64,000 bases of DNA, taken from NCBI GenBank assembly GCA_011037195.1, contig JAAEAF010006601.1, forward strand, positions 16,003 to 80,002, read 5' to 3'. Below, piece by piece: positions 43,489-52,727 of this stretch. Every line of letters begins with the position of its first letter. Position 1 is the stretch's first letter. Both the position numbers and the translations under genes were made by a program. Source of the DNA: Triatoma infestans. Lineage: Eukaryota > Arthropoda > Insecta > Hemiptera > Reduviidae. A model generated the notes under the pieces. It was not told the origin of the DNA. It ran no database searches and worked only from the letters and a program-made list of their open reading frames with translations.

Positions 43489-44886
43489 TTAAATATTATC
43501 AATAATATTTAAGTTCTTCAACCTTTCTAGAACGAATTGTTTCATTTTTGAACTATCTGAAATATCTGTTATATTATTTTTAATTAAATTTTCCAAAATT
43601 ATAGTAACCGCTTCACATATTCTGTCTAAGTTTATTTTAAGAGATTGATTTTCCTCCCTAGGCCCTTCAGGACGATATGGGTTTACCCCAATTAGTCCAC
43701 CTAGAATGTTTTTTGGTGTGGTAGGAGTATACAACTTTTTATTTATTTGAGATTCCCAATTTTCTGGAGAAATATATTGACTTCTCTTCTGACTACTGTT
43801 TTTACTGATTTTACCGGTATTTGTATTTCTAGCAATTACTGGTAAAGGCGGAAAATTCTTTTTGCTATAAGATGGCACGGGGGCGACAGCTACTGCAAAT
43901 GATTTATTCACTTTTTCTTTCGCATCTACATATGATATATTTTCTACAGCCATAATTGATTTTATTTGTTTTTGTTTAGTAAATTCTGGGCAATCTTTTA
44001 GTGATGTAGAGGTATGCATCCCTTGGCAATGTACACATTTGGTACTATTTTCAATTTTACAATCTTTTTTATTGTGGGGGCCGCCATATTGTACACATCT
44101 AACAGCTGATTTACATTGTTTACTTAAATGTCCGAATCGTAAACAGTTATAACATTGAACTACTTTCTGAATGTATGGTTCCATAGAGCACCTTACAAAA
44201 TGTATATAGACATTGTTAGGTAAACTTTGCCCTCTAAATGTTAATATAACTGTGCCAGTAGGTTTGTACTCAACTTCGCCTGTTCCCTCTCTATTAACTA
44301 CCCTCCTCTTCATACGTTCAGCTTTTAATAATTTAAATTGGAAACCATATTCGTAAGCTAAATTATTCATAATTTCTTCTTCAGTTAAAGAAATGTCCAC
44401 CCCTCTGATTACCCCTTTTCTTTTCAGTAAAAAAGGTGGGATATATGCCTCAATACACTTTTCTTTGAAAACGTCTGATTTGACCAGATTGTTGGCTCTT
44501 GTATAATTAGTCACAGTTACTTTTATTCTGTTTATTCCAATTTTATCAATGCTACGTACACTATTATTTCCCATATTGTGTTTTTCAATAATTAATTTAC
44601 CAATACTCATCGGGTGTAATCTTGATATCCCTGTTCCCATTTCACTTTTACTCTCTAAATACACTTCAAATGGTCCTTTATCATACATATCATACATTTC
44701 TTGTATTTTTTCGTTTTTTGTATTGATTTCATTACCATTTTCCCCACTTTTAACCCCGCCAGGAGATATTTCAGTACTTACCAATACATTTTCCATATCC
44801 ATTTCATTTTCAGTTAGTTTTAATTCTATATCTGGTGGTTTTTTGGGAGGTTTATCAGGAGGAATACTCTTTTTATCACTTGACAT
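43489..44886 (-). CDS. I-group LINE ORF1: gag-like nucleic-acid-binding protein
   Basis: 465 residues. A charged, disordered N-terminus comes first (1-80). The region around 95-235 has the fold-like pattern of the RRM-type part of I/Jockey ORF1 (VTVTNYTRANNLV, ISLTEEEI, GTVILTFRG). Three CCHC knuckles follow: C245-C248-H253-C258; C264-Y267-H271-C276; and C284-C287-H291-C299. The second has Tyr in place of its second Cys (codon TAT at 44088-44086, against TGT for Cys), which should weaken metal binding there. The last 160 residues have no recognised domain. The protein binds element RNA and forms the transposition particle with ORF2. Confidence 0.9.
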   Translation of the reverse strand: MSSDKKSIPPDKPPKKPPDIELKLTENEMDMENVLVSTEISPGGVKSGENGNEINTKNEKIQEMYDMYDKGPFEVYLESKSEMGTGISRLHPMSIGKLIIEKHNMGNNSVRSIDKIGINRIKVTVTNYTRANNLVKSDVFKEKCIEAYIPPFLLKRKGVIRGVDISLTEEEIMNNLAYEYGFQFKLLKAERMKRRVVNREGTGEVEYKPTGTVILTFRGQSLPNNVYIHFVRCSMEPYIQKVVQCYNCLRFGHLSKQCKSAVRCVQYGGPHNKKDCKIENSTKCVHCQGMHTSTSLKDCPEFTKQKQIKSIMAVENISYVDAKEKVNKSFAVAVAPVPSYSKKNFPPLPVIARNTNTGKISKNSSQKRSQYISPENWESQINKKLYTPTTPKNILGGLIGVNPYRPEGPREENQSLKINLDRICEAVTIILENLIKNNITDISDSSKMKQFVLERLKNLNIIDNI

Positions 44887-45593
44887 TATTTGTTTGCTTT
44901 TTGTTTAAATTAAATTTACACTAATAAATAATAAATAATATAAAATAAATAATAAACTTTTCTTTTTTTTTTTTAAAGAAGAAAATTAAAACAAAGAGAA
45001 AAAGAAAAGAAAGAGTACGAAAAAACTATAATAAAGTAAATGAAACTGAAATAACTTTTATAAAAATTTGTAGTGAAGTGACAGTAGGTTTGCGAACGAT
45101 GTTGACCGTTCAAAGGTTAACCCAACACTGTTAAGAACTATAAGGACTGTCGATTCCAGACTTATGGCCAGGACTGTCGACCACATAGGACTGTAACGTA
45201 CCAAAATTCTTTTACTGCTGCTGCCAGTAGACTCTGGAACGACTTACCTACTGACTTGACCAACAAGAAATCACTGCCTAGTTTTATGTTTTTTTATTAC
45301 AATCATTTGTTTGAATTGTACAAAGGAGATTTTTAAGTTTGTATGTAGTAGTTATTTTTTTCTTTTGTTTTATATTATTATATTAATAATTATTATTACT
45401 ATTATCATTATTTTATTAATTTATTATTAGTAGTAATTTTTATATGTGTAAATATTTTATACAAAATTATAAATGTAAATAGTAATTAAGAGTTTATTTC
45501 AGTTTAGTCTCTCAGATCAGAGAAAATATTTTTAATATTGTAAATTTTATTTGTTGCTCTTAAGGGACATAAGTCCGAGAGCATATAAATTCA

Positions 45594-45951
45594 TCTTTCT
45601 TTCTTTCTTTCTCTCCATTACTCTCTCTTCACCTCTCTCTCCCTCCCTCCCTCTCTCCATCGCTCTCTCTCTTTCTCTCTCTTCATGTCTCCCTCATCTC
45701 TCTCTCGCCATCGCTCTCTCTCTCTCCATCTCTCTCTCACGTCTCTCTATCTCTATCTCTGTCTCTTCTCCCTCTCACCTCTCTCTCCCTCCCCCCTCTC
45801 ACCATCTCTTTCTCTCTCTCTCTCTCTTCATCTCTCTCTCTCCATCTCTCTCTCTCTCCACCTCTTTCTCCTTCCCTCTCTCCATCCCTCTCTCTCCAGC
45901 TATCTCTTGCTCTCTCTCTCTCTCACTGTCCATCTCTCTCTCTATCTCAGG
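45594..45951 (+). repeat. CT-rich simple-sequence tract, right of CR1-type LINE
   Basis: Begins with four CTTT repeats directly after the LINE 3' end, then CTCTCT with CCATC and CCCTCC, much like 34941-35338. The open frames here are Ser/Leu repeats and not genes. Confidence 0.85.
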
Positions 45952-46134
45952 TACATAAAGTTAATGAGCGAATTTTTATAATAAAAATTTGTTAAATTGA
46001 GTTTTGTTTCGTATGTATTACAAGATACCAAATATTAATATTTCATCCAGTCAGAAATATTGGCTAGGAAAAATAAATGATTTCCAAATTAGATAAAAAA
46101 TCTTATTTGTTATATATATGTAAATCAGAATTTT

Positions 46135-46255
46135 TACTTTCTCTAGTAAGAGGAAGTATTATATCGTGTCAAATTTTCGACAAGTTTTCACAGAAAATAC
46201 ACGATTTGAGGTCTCTTGAGTCCAAAAAGAATGATTTTTAGAAAATGGTCTGTTT
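46135..46255 (+). repeat. DR1 repeat, start only
   Basis: ACTTTCTCTAGTAAGAGGAA ... TCGTGTCAAATTTTCGA ... TTTGAGGTCTCTTGAGTC, then a T-run where the copy breaks off. Confidence 0.6.
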
Positions 46256-46419
46256 TTTTTTCATTTTTTTTTAATTATTTTATTCTGTATATACCACAGT
46301 ATTACATATACTTATTAAACTCACTCATAAACAATTACAATATGAAATCTATAATTTAAATTAAATAAAATCGAAGGTGATAATAGTCAAAGATTAGAAT
46401 AATTTTTCTAAGTGAAGTC

Positions 46420-47075
46420 TGTTTATGAACTTAATAAAGATTTTACACAATTCACTATTAGTCATCAAATAGAGTTTATTCGGCGGCCATTGCAAACCTC
46501 TGGTAGTTATTTCCTGGCTGAAAAAAGCACGCTATCCTTCAAAAAGTTGGCATTCCAACAAGACGTGATCCCATGTTTGCCAAGTCACATTGTCAAACTT
46601 ACATGCTACGTCAGGTAATATGTTAAATCTATGCAGGTATGCCTTTATTCTTCGGTGACCTGATAGAATCTGAGTAAGTTTGTAGCTAATGACGAAGTTG
46701 GCTCTCCTCCTGGCGGTCACAAGAATTCTTTGGTTGATGACCCGTTGTCACAGGCTGACCAAGCCTACTCCCATGCCTCGATACACTCTCTTCCCAAAAT
46801 AAAGTCAACATATGTTTTTGGAGATGACGTGAAGAACAGTGGAATACTAAGTTTTCAGCTGCTTCCTTTGCCAAACTGTCCGCTCGTTCATTACCAACAT
46901 CTCCTATATGTGCCTTAACCTTATTAAACAGAACGTCATAATGAAGTCGCTCGAGATGAAAAACCGAATCACGAATTCTCTCTACAAGTGGCATATAATT
47001 GGTACTATTTACTATTGAATAAAGAGAAAATTGGCTATCAGTTCTAACAAATATTGATCTTGTAAATTTATTACC
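46420..47075 (-). mobile_element. LINE remnant: RNase H and C-terminal end
   Basis: The minus strand encodes FVRTDSQFSLYSI and KVKAHIGDVGNERADSLAKE, the second half of a LINE RNase H with two of its acidic residues. In another frame follow GHRRIKAYLHRFNILPD and TWDHVLLECQLFEG, the usual C-terminal zinc-like end. It is broken by frameshifts, and RT and endonuclease are absent. An I/R1-type element different from the intact copy at 39667. Confidence 0.7.
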
Positions 47076-47079
47076 TTCG

Positions 47080-47845
47080 TAATGTGTGTGTGAGTGTGTG
47101 TGTGTGTGTGTGAGTGTGAGAGTGAAAAGCACAGCTCTAAAACGAAGCCTGCATCAGGGCACGAGAATAGAATCCTGAATTCTCCCAAAAGCCAATGCAC
47201 TAGCGACCTGATCAGAATACATACTTGAACGCCTCACAAGCAAACAAACAATCATAAGAATAATAGGTTTTCTTTATCTTTATCATAAGCTCTATTAAAA
47301 GGGATCTGGCAAGAGTTCCATTACGCAGAGTTGTCTCCTTAAAGTAAGAGTTTTAGCCTCCCAAGAGGCATCTACCACAGTTAGCTTTCTTGGATTCTTA
47401 ATTGATTTCTTCTTGAACTGTCGATGACCCACTACACTTCCACAGGATGATGCTGTGAAGCTAAGCATGCTTTAAAGCAAGACAAACATGAATCCAGTAA
47501 TATAGTGGTGACTATTTTTTTCAGTCAAGTTTTACGTTCAACTGCCGATCAGATGTCGTAGTCGGAGGCGGATACAACGTAATTTACTGTGTATTACTTA
47601 TATAAATACAATAAAATGAAATCTAAGGCCAACACCACAATGCCCAGTTCACACCTTAGCTTTGCCGTCCATACCTCTTACCACTGAACTATCATGACGC
47701 CTATGTCCAGGATTATACCAACAGCAATTTCTGGAAACGTAAAGGAGAGAAAGTCCGTAATATCTCTCCATTTCTGTCTATTACCCATCTATCTCATCTT
47801 TACCAGAGTTTTCAATTATTGATCCAAAACTCAAACTAGAAGAAC
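47080..47845. other. No gene; TG microsatellite
   Basis: A (TG)n/(GTGA) tract at 47082-47125, then unassigned sequence. The segment 47150-47215 faintly resembles a SINE family-1 head but lacks a clean B box. Confidence 0.35.
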
Positions 47846-48047
47846 ATCGTTGTTGTGGTTGGGTACCAGACCTGGGAAAGCATCAGAGATATTTTCCGTT
47901 ATAGCCTGCTTCTTTTCGCGGTCATCGATAGGATTCGGCCGTTTGCCCATCATCGGGATGGTTTGTCAAAATAATGTGATAACATAGAATTGAGCAGAGC
48001 AAATTTAGTATATAAACTCTAATAAAGTACAAGCTAAGTTTCTCTAC

Positions 48048-48283
48048 GGAAGGGATTAGCTCAGTGGTAGCGCGCTGCTAGCAAGCGCAGATCCCGGGTT
48101 CGAATCCAGCCGAGCTGCCCTTAGATTTTCTCTTCCTACGAGCCTCTACAGCTCACTGTCCGGTGATAGGCAGTGTTGTCTGTAAACGAGAGAACACTGT
48201 CTGCAGGCCGGCAGTGGACTGAAAAAGCTCCGGGCGCAAAATGACCATAGATGTTGATGCGCCTAAAATTTAAAAAAAAAAAA
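48048..48283 (+). mobile_element. tRNA-derived SINE, family 2, best-preserved copy
   Basis: Head GGATTAGCTCAGTGGTAGCG with GGGTTCGAATCC (A and B boxes of RNA polymerase III). Body CCTACGAGCCTCTACAGCTC, GATAGGCAGTGTTGTCTGTA, GAGAACACTGTCTGCAGGCC, ATGACCATAGATGTTGATGC and a poly-A tail at about 48271-48283. It resembles a tRNA-Ala head, but the anticodon arm is imperfect and the body is repetitive, so it is a SINE. Inserted in the FB1 loop. Confidence 0.85.
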
Positions 48284-48329
48284 TTGCTCTGCGCAAGTCT
48301 ATGTTATCACATAGTTTTGACAAAACATT

Positions 48330-48352
48330 CTGATGACGGGCGAACCCCGAAA
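48330..48352 (+). ncRNA. Hammerhead-ribozyme-like core in FB1 right arm
   Basis: CTGATGA (48330-48336) fits CUGANGA exactly, followed by a hairpin CGGG-CGAA-CCCC(G) and GAAA (48349-48352), then TAGGTC and GATGACC. The ACATT before CUGA could pair partly with GATG after GGTC to form stem I. The sister at 54655-54675 has GAAACCGGTC, in which ACCGGT is self-complementary, like the short stem III of dimeric hammerheads. This copy has drifted at that stem. Activity is untested. Confidence 0.45.
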
Positions 48353-48429
48353 TAGGTCGATGACCACGATAAGAAGCCCAGGCTTTCACGGAAAATATCT
48401 CTTCTGATAGAAGAACATCCTTGATGAAA

Positions 48430-49285
48430 TACCGTTCCTATGCAATATCTGGATACTTCAATATAAGTAAAATAAGTCGACTTAGCAATTTCACGTTGGA
48501 CAATGCGCAATCCGTTTCGAAAATCTATCTTACAAGGAAGAATGATCAAAACTTCTGAAAGTGTTGTACGACGAGTCGTAAAAATAAAAAGCTATGACAA
48601 AAACAAATCCATAAGCAACTGCCTTTTACGAAAGCCGTTTACAAGCCATTTTTGATTCATATCACTTTCCATTTAGTACATTGTGAGTACATTCTAAGAA
48701 AAATGAAGCAAAAAAACATAAAGAATAATTTAAATAAAATGAAAACAAAACAAAGAAATAAGCTAAAACGGTCTATTATAAATAACTTCTTTATTTGGAT
48801 TATTTATATCGTAGGTAATGTCAGCTCGTGCCCACACGAAGTACTGGTAATTATTATTATATTTTGATTATAAATCTTCAACTTGTTTACAAATATAATT
48901 AAGTAACATTTTTAGCCATATATTTCTGCGGAACACAATACAATAATAAACATACTAGGTCTAAAAAGAAAACCAAGATCAAAGAACCACTGGATATATA
49001 TTATAATAGCGTGATGCCTTCAATTTTTTGTTTTCTTATTTCTTCGTGATATTAGTGGTGGAGGTAGGTAACATTATAAGCGATAGCTTACATACTTTAT
49101 TTACAAAGTCCCTATTATTCATTAACGTTTATTTACTGTTTATAGCCATTGCCACGCAAAACATATTTTATATTGTTTAACGCGTGCCCTTTATATCGAT
49201 AAGATTTACAAAAGTTCAGGAATGCATTAATTTAAACGTGATCGCCCACATATACCATATAATGAAAGCAGTAAAATTAAAAATA
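48430..49285. other. No gene seen
   Basis: AT-rich, with no recognised repeat. Confidence 0.35.
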
Positions 49286-49289
49286 AAAT

Positions 49290-49680
49290 AAAAATAAAAA
49301 AACCGGTTGTGAAACACTCATACGGTTTTCTCTTACATAGTTTTATAATTGACAAAGTTTTCTTTAAAATTATAAATTGTATTAAATGTTTATCTTGTCA
49401 CAAATTTTATATCAATAGAAGAATCTAAATTTAATAAAATGACTTGAAGAAAGCAAAGCTACCCCCCACCGCCGCCAAAACATCTTTAAATGAGCTTTCT
49501 TCGAAAAAATTTACAAACAAAAGTGATAGTTCCTGTAAATATATAGTTAGTATACCAAATTTAACGAAATTCGCCGATGTCTTTTTTTTTTATGGGCAAA
49601 ATCGCAGAAAACTATTAAACAGGATCAGTAAAAACGCATTTCCGGTCAATCAATTTTCTTCAAACTCGAAATTTTGGCTG
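49290..49680 (-). repeat. DR1 repeat, partial inverted copy
   Basis: Begins with the family tail on the plus strand (AAAACCGGTTGTGAAACACT, TTTTCTCTTAC) and includes the interior phrases ACCAAATTTAACGAAATTCG and CGCATTTCCGGTCAATCAAT. Confidence 0.55.
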
Positions 49681-49825
49681 TAAAAATGGGTGTACTCCGA
49701 TTGTACTCCAATCCACTTCTTCTTCATGGATTTTGCCATCACTTTGCGTATCCTAGCTTAAGAACGTCTACGTACTAGTCAATGTACTATAAACAGACTT
49801 TATTAACCCGTTTTGATGTAGTTAT

Positions 49826-50246
49826 AATGAGTTTGATGAAGGAGAGAAAATGATTTGATTTAGATTAATAAATTAGATATGGTTGAAGACTGTATAATGA
49901 AAAAGTGACACTGACTGCCTGGATTTTACACTAAAATATATAATGGCATCCAGCAGAGAGAAGAGAGGCTCTCTCTGGTTAACAGAGACTACTCTCTGAC
50001 TTAGGCAGGCTAGAGTGGGAGAACCTGTGTATATAAGCCAGTGAGAATCTATCTAGAGGATATCTATCAGATTCCACCATTCATCCATCGCATCGTGTCG
50101 TATATCTCTACTCCCACCTTTTATTCTATTAGTTTGACTATAAAGTCCAGTGCTGTTAGTGTAAACTTATAGCTACATTATAACAGTGTCTTCATATCTC
50201 GTTCATTCTATCAAACCTAATTTCTCTCCTCATCAACTCCATTATA
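49826..50246. mobile_element. LTR family A pieces in inverted arrangement
   Basis: The plus-strand part at about 49950-50246 matches solo LTR A (TCTCTCTGGTTAACAGAGAC, GTGTATATAAGCCAGTGAG, CTCATCAACTCCATTATA at the end) but lacks its TGTAACGGC start. The preceding 49826-49905 is the 3' portion of the same LTR inverted (TTGATGAAGGAGAGAAAATG). Between them lies GTGACACTGACTGCCTGG, which recurs at 62143. Confidence 0.55.
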
Positions 50247-50600
50247 AATGGTAGAGTATGGTAGAAAGGTAAAGGAGTAAGGTAGATAACGCATTGGACA
50301 GCCGCGTGTACTCGGCTATATCTCGTATATCTCACGTCGCTGTATTAAAACAGTTTCTCCCATTCTAGTCCGAGAGAGTGGTCCTGTCATTTTTGTCTCT
50401 CTTTCTGTGCTATGGATCCCAGTAAAATGGTAGAGTACGGTAGAAAGGCGTGAGTAAAGTAGATGACGCGTTGTGACTGCTGGGGGTACTCTGCTGTGTC
50501 TTGTATTCTCCCATCGCTGTATTTAAACAGTTTCTTCTACTCTAGTCCGAGAGAGTGGCCCTGCCATTTTGGTCTCTCTTTCTCTGCTATGGATATCTCT
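50246..50600 (-). mobile_element. LTR family B, two tandem copies
   Basis: AATGGTAGAGTA-GGTAGAAAGG begins at 50246 and again at 50426, period 180. Each unit continues to CAGTTTCT-CATTCTAGTCC, GAGAGAGTGG and TCTCTCTTTCTGTGCTATGG. On the minus strand it matches the copy at 11180-11500, including the TTTAAATA TATA box. The unit is shorter than a whole LTR, so this is a local tandem duplication. Confidence 0.6.
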
Positions 50601-50849
50601 CTTTGGATACTATTACAGTGGTGGAAAATCCGAAATCGATAAGACAAAGCAAAATATTCGTACGAACGACATATCAGATTCTTTCCATCAAAAACTTAAT
50701 TTAAGTTACACATCCCCACTGTTGGATGTTTCCATTTTTAAATGGAACAATGTACAGCAGCCTTTTAAAAAGCGAAAAACAACTTATTTTTACCCACTCA
50801 GGTATCAACAAACCCCCACTTAACCTAGTTAAGTTCTAAACAAAAACAC

Positions 50850-51035
50850 TTTTAAAAAAACCATTGTATAAACTAAATTTGCTCTGTGCAAGTCTATGTT
50901 ATCACACTGTTTTGATAAAAATATCCTGACGATGGGCGCAAACGCTCGAAACCGATCGATGACCACAAAAAGAAGCAGGCTATCACAGATAATATCTTTG
51001 ATGTTTTCCAGCTTTGCGGAAAGAACCACAATAAC
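50850..51035 (+). repeat. FB1 foldback family, right arm only
   Basis: CTCTGTGCAAGTCTATGTTA, then CTGACGA (50926-50932), hairpin, GAAA (50948-50951), CCGATCGATGACCACAAAAA and CTTTGCGGAAAGAACCACAA. The hammerhead-like boxes are intact. Stem II has a G-U pair, and the stem III palindrome has drifted (ACCGATC). Confidence 0.6.
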
Positions 51036-51204
51036 TATGATCGACATAGTCTCGCAGTTAATGATTTACTTTAAACTGAAGCCTACGGCATCAAACATAA
51101 AAAGAAAATTTACAGTTGGTTCTAATTTAAGATAAACTGTATGTAGTTAATGATAATAGCAAATAAATTTTCTAAAATATGTCCCGTTTAAGGATCAATG
51201 AACG

Positions 51205-52427
51205 TGAAATGTAATTGTTGAAGATGTGTTGTAGTTTGTAGTGGCTTGAGCGGTTTTGTAAAAGGGCTTGTAAGTATATATGCTGTTACGTTAAGTGTTT
51301 GCTTAACGCAGGGAAAGGTGGAGGCAATTAGGTGAGGAGGGGGAAGGGTAACAGGTCAATTGAAAGAGGGGTATGCCATTCACAAATACATGTTTATTAA
51401 AGTAACTCTTGCCAATAACAAAAATTCACTGAGGCCCGTATTAGTACCATTATTTCCTAAACAAATGAACAGAAAACTCTACTCTCAACCAAACTATTTT
51501 TCTGGCCCTCCTATTGTAATAGAACACAACTTATACTAAAGGCCTCATACACACGGACTTACGACTAAGTTACATTGACAACTTATAGCTACGGTTAATT
51601 TCTTTTATTTACCCCCCCAGTCAGTTACTAGTTTATTTCACAGGTTGCCACACTGTAGCCAGCCGGACTAACAGAGGAGGTAGGAGACACTTTGCACCGA
51701 CCACAAAGAATATCTTTTCTCTTCCTCGGCGATGTGTGCGACGCGGCTAGCCTCTTCGGTGGAGCGGGTGGAGTATTGATGGCGATTCTCTTCTTTTCTG
51801 CGCTGTTGTCGTGTCTACTTTATCGGTTCATTCCAACTAGCGGCCTCTCATTCAATAATTTCTCAAACAGCTAAGGGCGCCCTCCAGGCCTAGACTGCCT
51901 ACTCCTTCTCTTCTACAGCCACAGCTCGCTACTCCCTCCATGGGGCCATCACTTGCTCTCCCCACTCCTCTGCAGTATCACTACCATACACGGCCCACCG
52001 CCACTACTCTAAATCTTATTGTAATTTTTATTAAATCTGACTTTATGTCACAATGTTTAAGAGAGAAGTATTAGAAATAATCAACAGATCACACTGTCTT
52101 TGAAATAGATATATTCTCTAAGTGAAATTAAGTTATTTTAAAATATCACAATAATATGCTTATAAGTATACTGAAATTAATTGGAATAAACTCTTATATT
52201 ATAACTTAAACTGGCACAGTTCTGATTTGTTCTGCTTTGGTGTCTACAACAAACTGTCTTGAAGGAATGTTTGTGAGAAGAAAGGGGGTACACAATGCTA
52301 TCAAGTTCATGAACTCTAAAATACAATAGTGGTCTTCTACCTGAAATGCCCTTTTGCAAGGGAATGTCACAATATTCTTGATATTTTTCAAATTAAATAT
52401 ATTTTTATATTTCTTGCATCCATCACA
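51205..52427 (+). mobile_element. LTR family C, split by another LTR-like insertion
   Basis: Flanked by AACG at 51201-51204 and 52428-52431. The start TGAAATGTAATTG and the end GCATCCATCACA match family C. The family landmarks AAGGGCTTGTAAGTATATA and AGAGAGAAGTATTAGAAATA flank an inserted block at 51284-52052. Downstream it has ATAGATATATTCTCTAAG and CCCTTTTGCAAGGGAATGTC as at 28122-28570. Confidence 0.7.
51284..52052 (+). mobile_element. LTR-like insertion inside LTR family C
   Basis: 769 bp starting TGTTACG and ending ATGTCACA, GC-richer than its host. ATGC precedes it and ATGT follows, a possible 4-bp target duplication with one change. The short frame at 51692-51874 has a hydrophobic stretch but no recognised family. 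The TG...CA ends suggest a solo LTR. The family has no second copy in this window. Confidence 0.5.
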
Positions 52428-52727
52428 AACGCATTTAATGATAATATGACCATCTTCTAACATAGTTACACAAAAATTTATTTAGGGCAAATATGTGACT
52501 TATATTATAATGTCATGCACAGAATCTTCCACATATCACTGTCAAAATGTTTTCTCCTTATTATATCGTAAAATGTTGACGGTTCAAAATCAGTGTTCAT
52601 TACATAATGTACATAGATTACAGAGTGTACATAATTTATTTGAAAAATTTAAATATTCATTTATATGGCACAATTATTATCAATTAAATCTTTCAATTTC
52701 ATTTTGTCAAGATATATAAAAAATAAA

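Larger units (their letters stand above)
39667..45130 (-). mobile_element. Full-length I-group LINE with 11-bp target duplication
   Basis: 5464 bp on the minus strand. TTAAGAACTAT flanks it at 39656-39666 and 45131-45141. Its 5' end starts CAGTGTTGGGTTAACC, with the CAGT start usual for I and Jockey elements that carry an internal promoter. There follow a 5' UTR of about 240 bp, ORF1 (465 codons), a 48-base gap, ORF2 (1226 codons), a short 3' UTR and an A-tail (T-run 39667-39706). Both frames are open from start to stop. The three gag-like zinc knuckles plus endonuclease, RT and RNase H place it in the I group. It interrupts the CR1-type ORF2. Confidence 0.95.
37037..45336 (+). pseudogene. 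CR1-type ORF2: endonuclease and reverse transcriptase, broken
   Basis: The APE-type endonuclease starts near LLVCHVNCQSLVTHIDEF, with ALSETWLKP and VGDWNTDMN. A frame change occurs near 37590 and a stop at 38004-38006, and the frame changes again near 38510. The RT spans 38507-39660: NPFQSGYREGHSTQTVLL, LFDFCKAFESV (first catalytic Asp), SGVPQGSVLGPLLFCLYIND and LYADDLQIFL (catalytic pair). The CDS is interrupted at 39667 by the inserted LINE and resumes at 45131-45336. No RNase H. The RT core is well preserved, so decay was not very old when the second LINE landed. Confidence 0.85.
35345..45593 (+). mobile_element. CR1-type LINE, decayed and split by another LINE
   Basis: Consists of 35345-39666 plus 45131-45593; the I-group LINE 39667-45130 sits inside it. 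It carries ORF1 (35653-36636) and ORF2 (about 37037 to the stop at 45334-45336). The C-terminal coding resumes after the insertion with ASRLWNDLPTDLTNKKSLPS and ends LYKGDF. The 5' and 3' limits are taken at the edges of the CT tracts and are approximate. A CTTT/CTCT tail follows the 3' end, which suits CR1/L2-type elements that end in short simple repeats. Confidence 0.8.
47850..48418. repeat. FB1 foldback element, split by a SINE
   Basis: Left arm 47850-47985 (GTTGTGGTTGGGTACCAGAC, CATCAGAGATATTTTCCGTT, GCCCATCATCGGGATGG) mirrors right arm 48285-48418 (GCGCAAGTCTATGTTATCAC ... GATGACCACGATAAGAAGCC ... GGAAAATATCTC). A family-2 SINE sits in the loop. No coding sequence. Confidence 0.75.

Noticed and set aside
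44549..44908. 119-codon hydrophobic plus-strand frame
   Set aside because: Antisense of the I-group ORF1.
47145..47215. SINE family-1 head
   Set aside because: Only loose similarity; no proper B box and no body.
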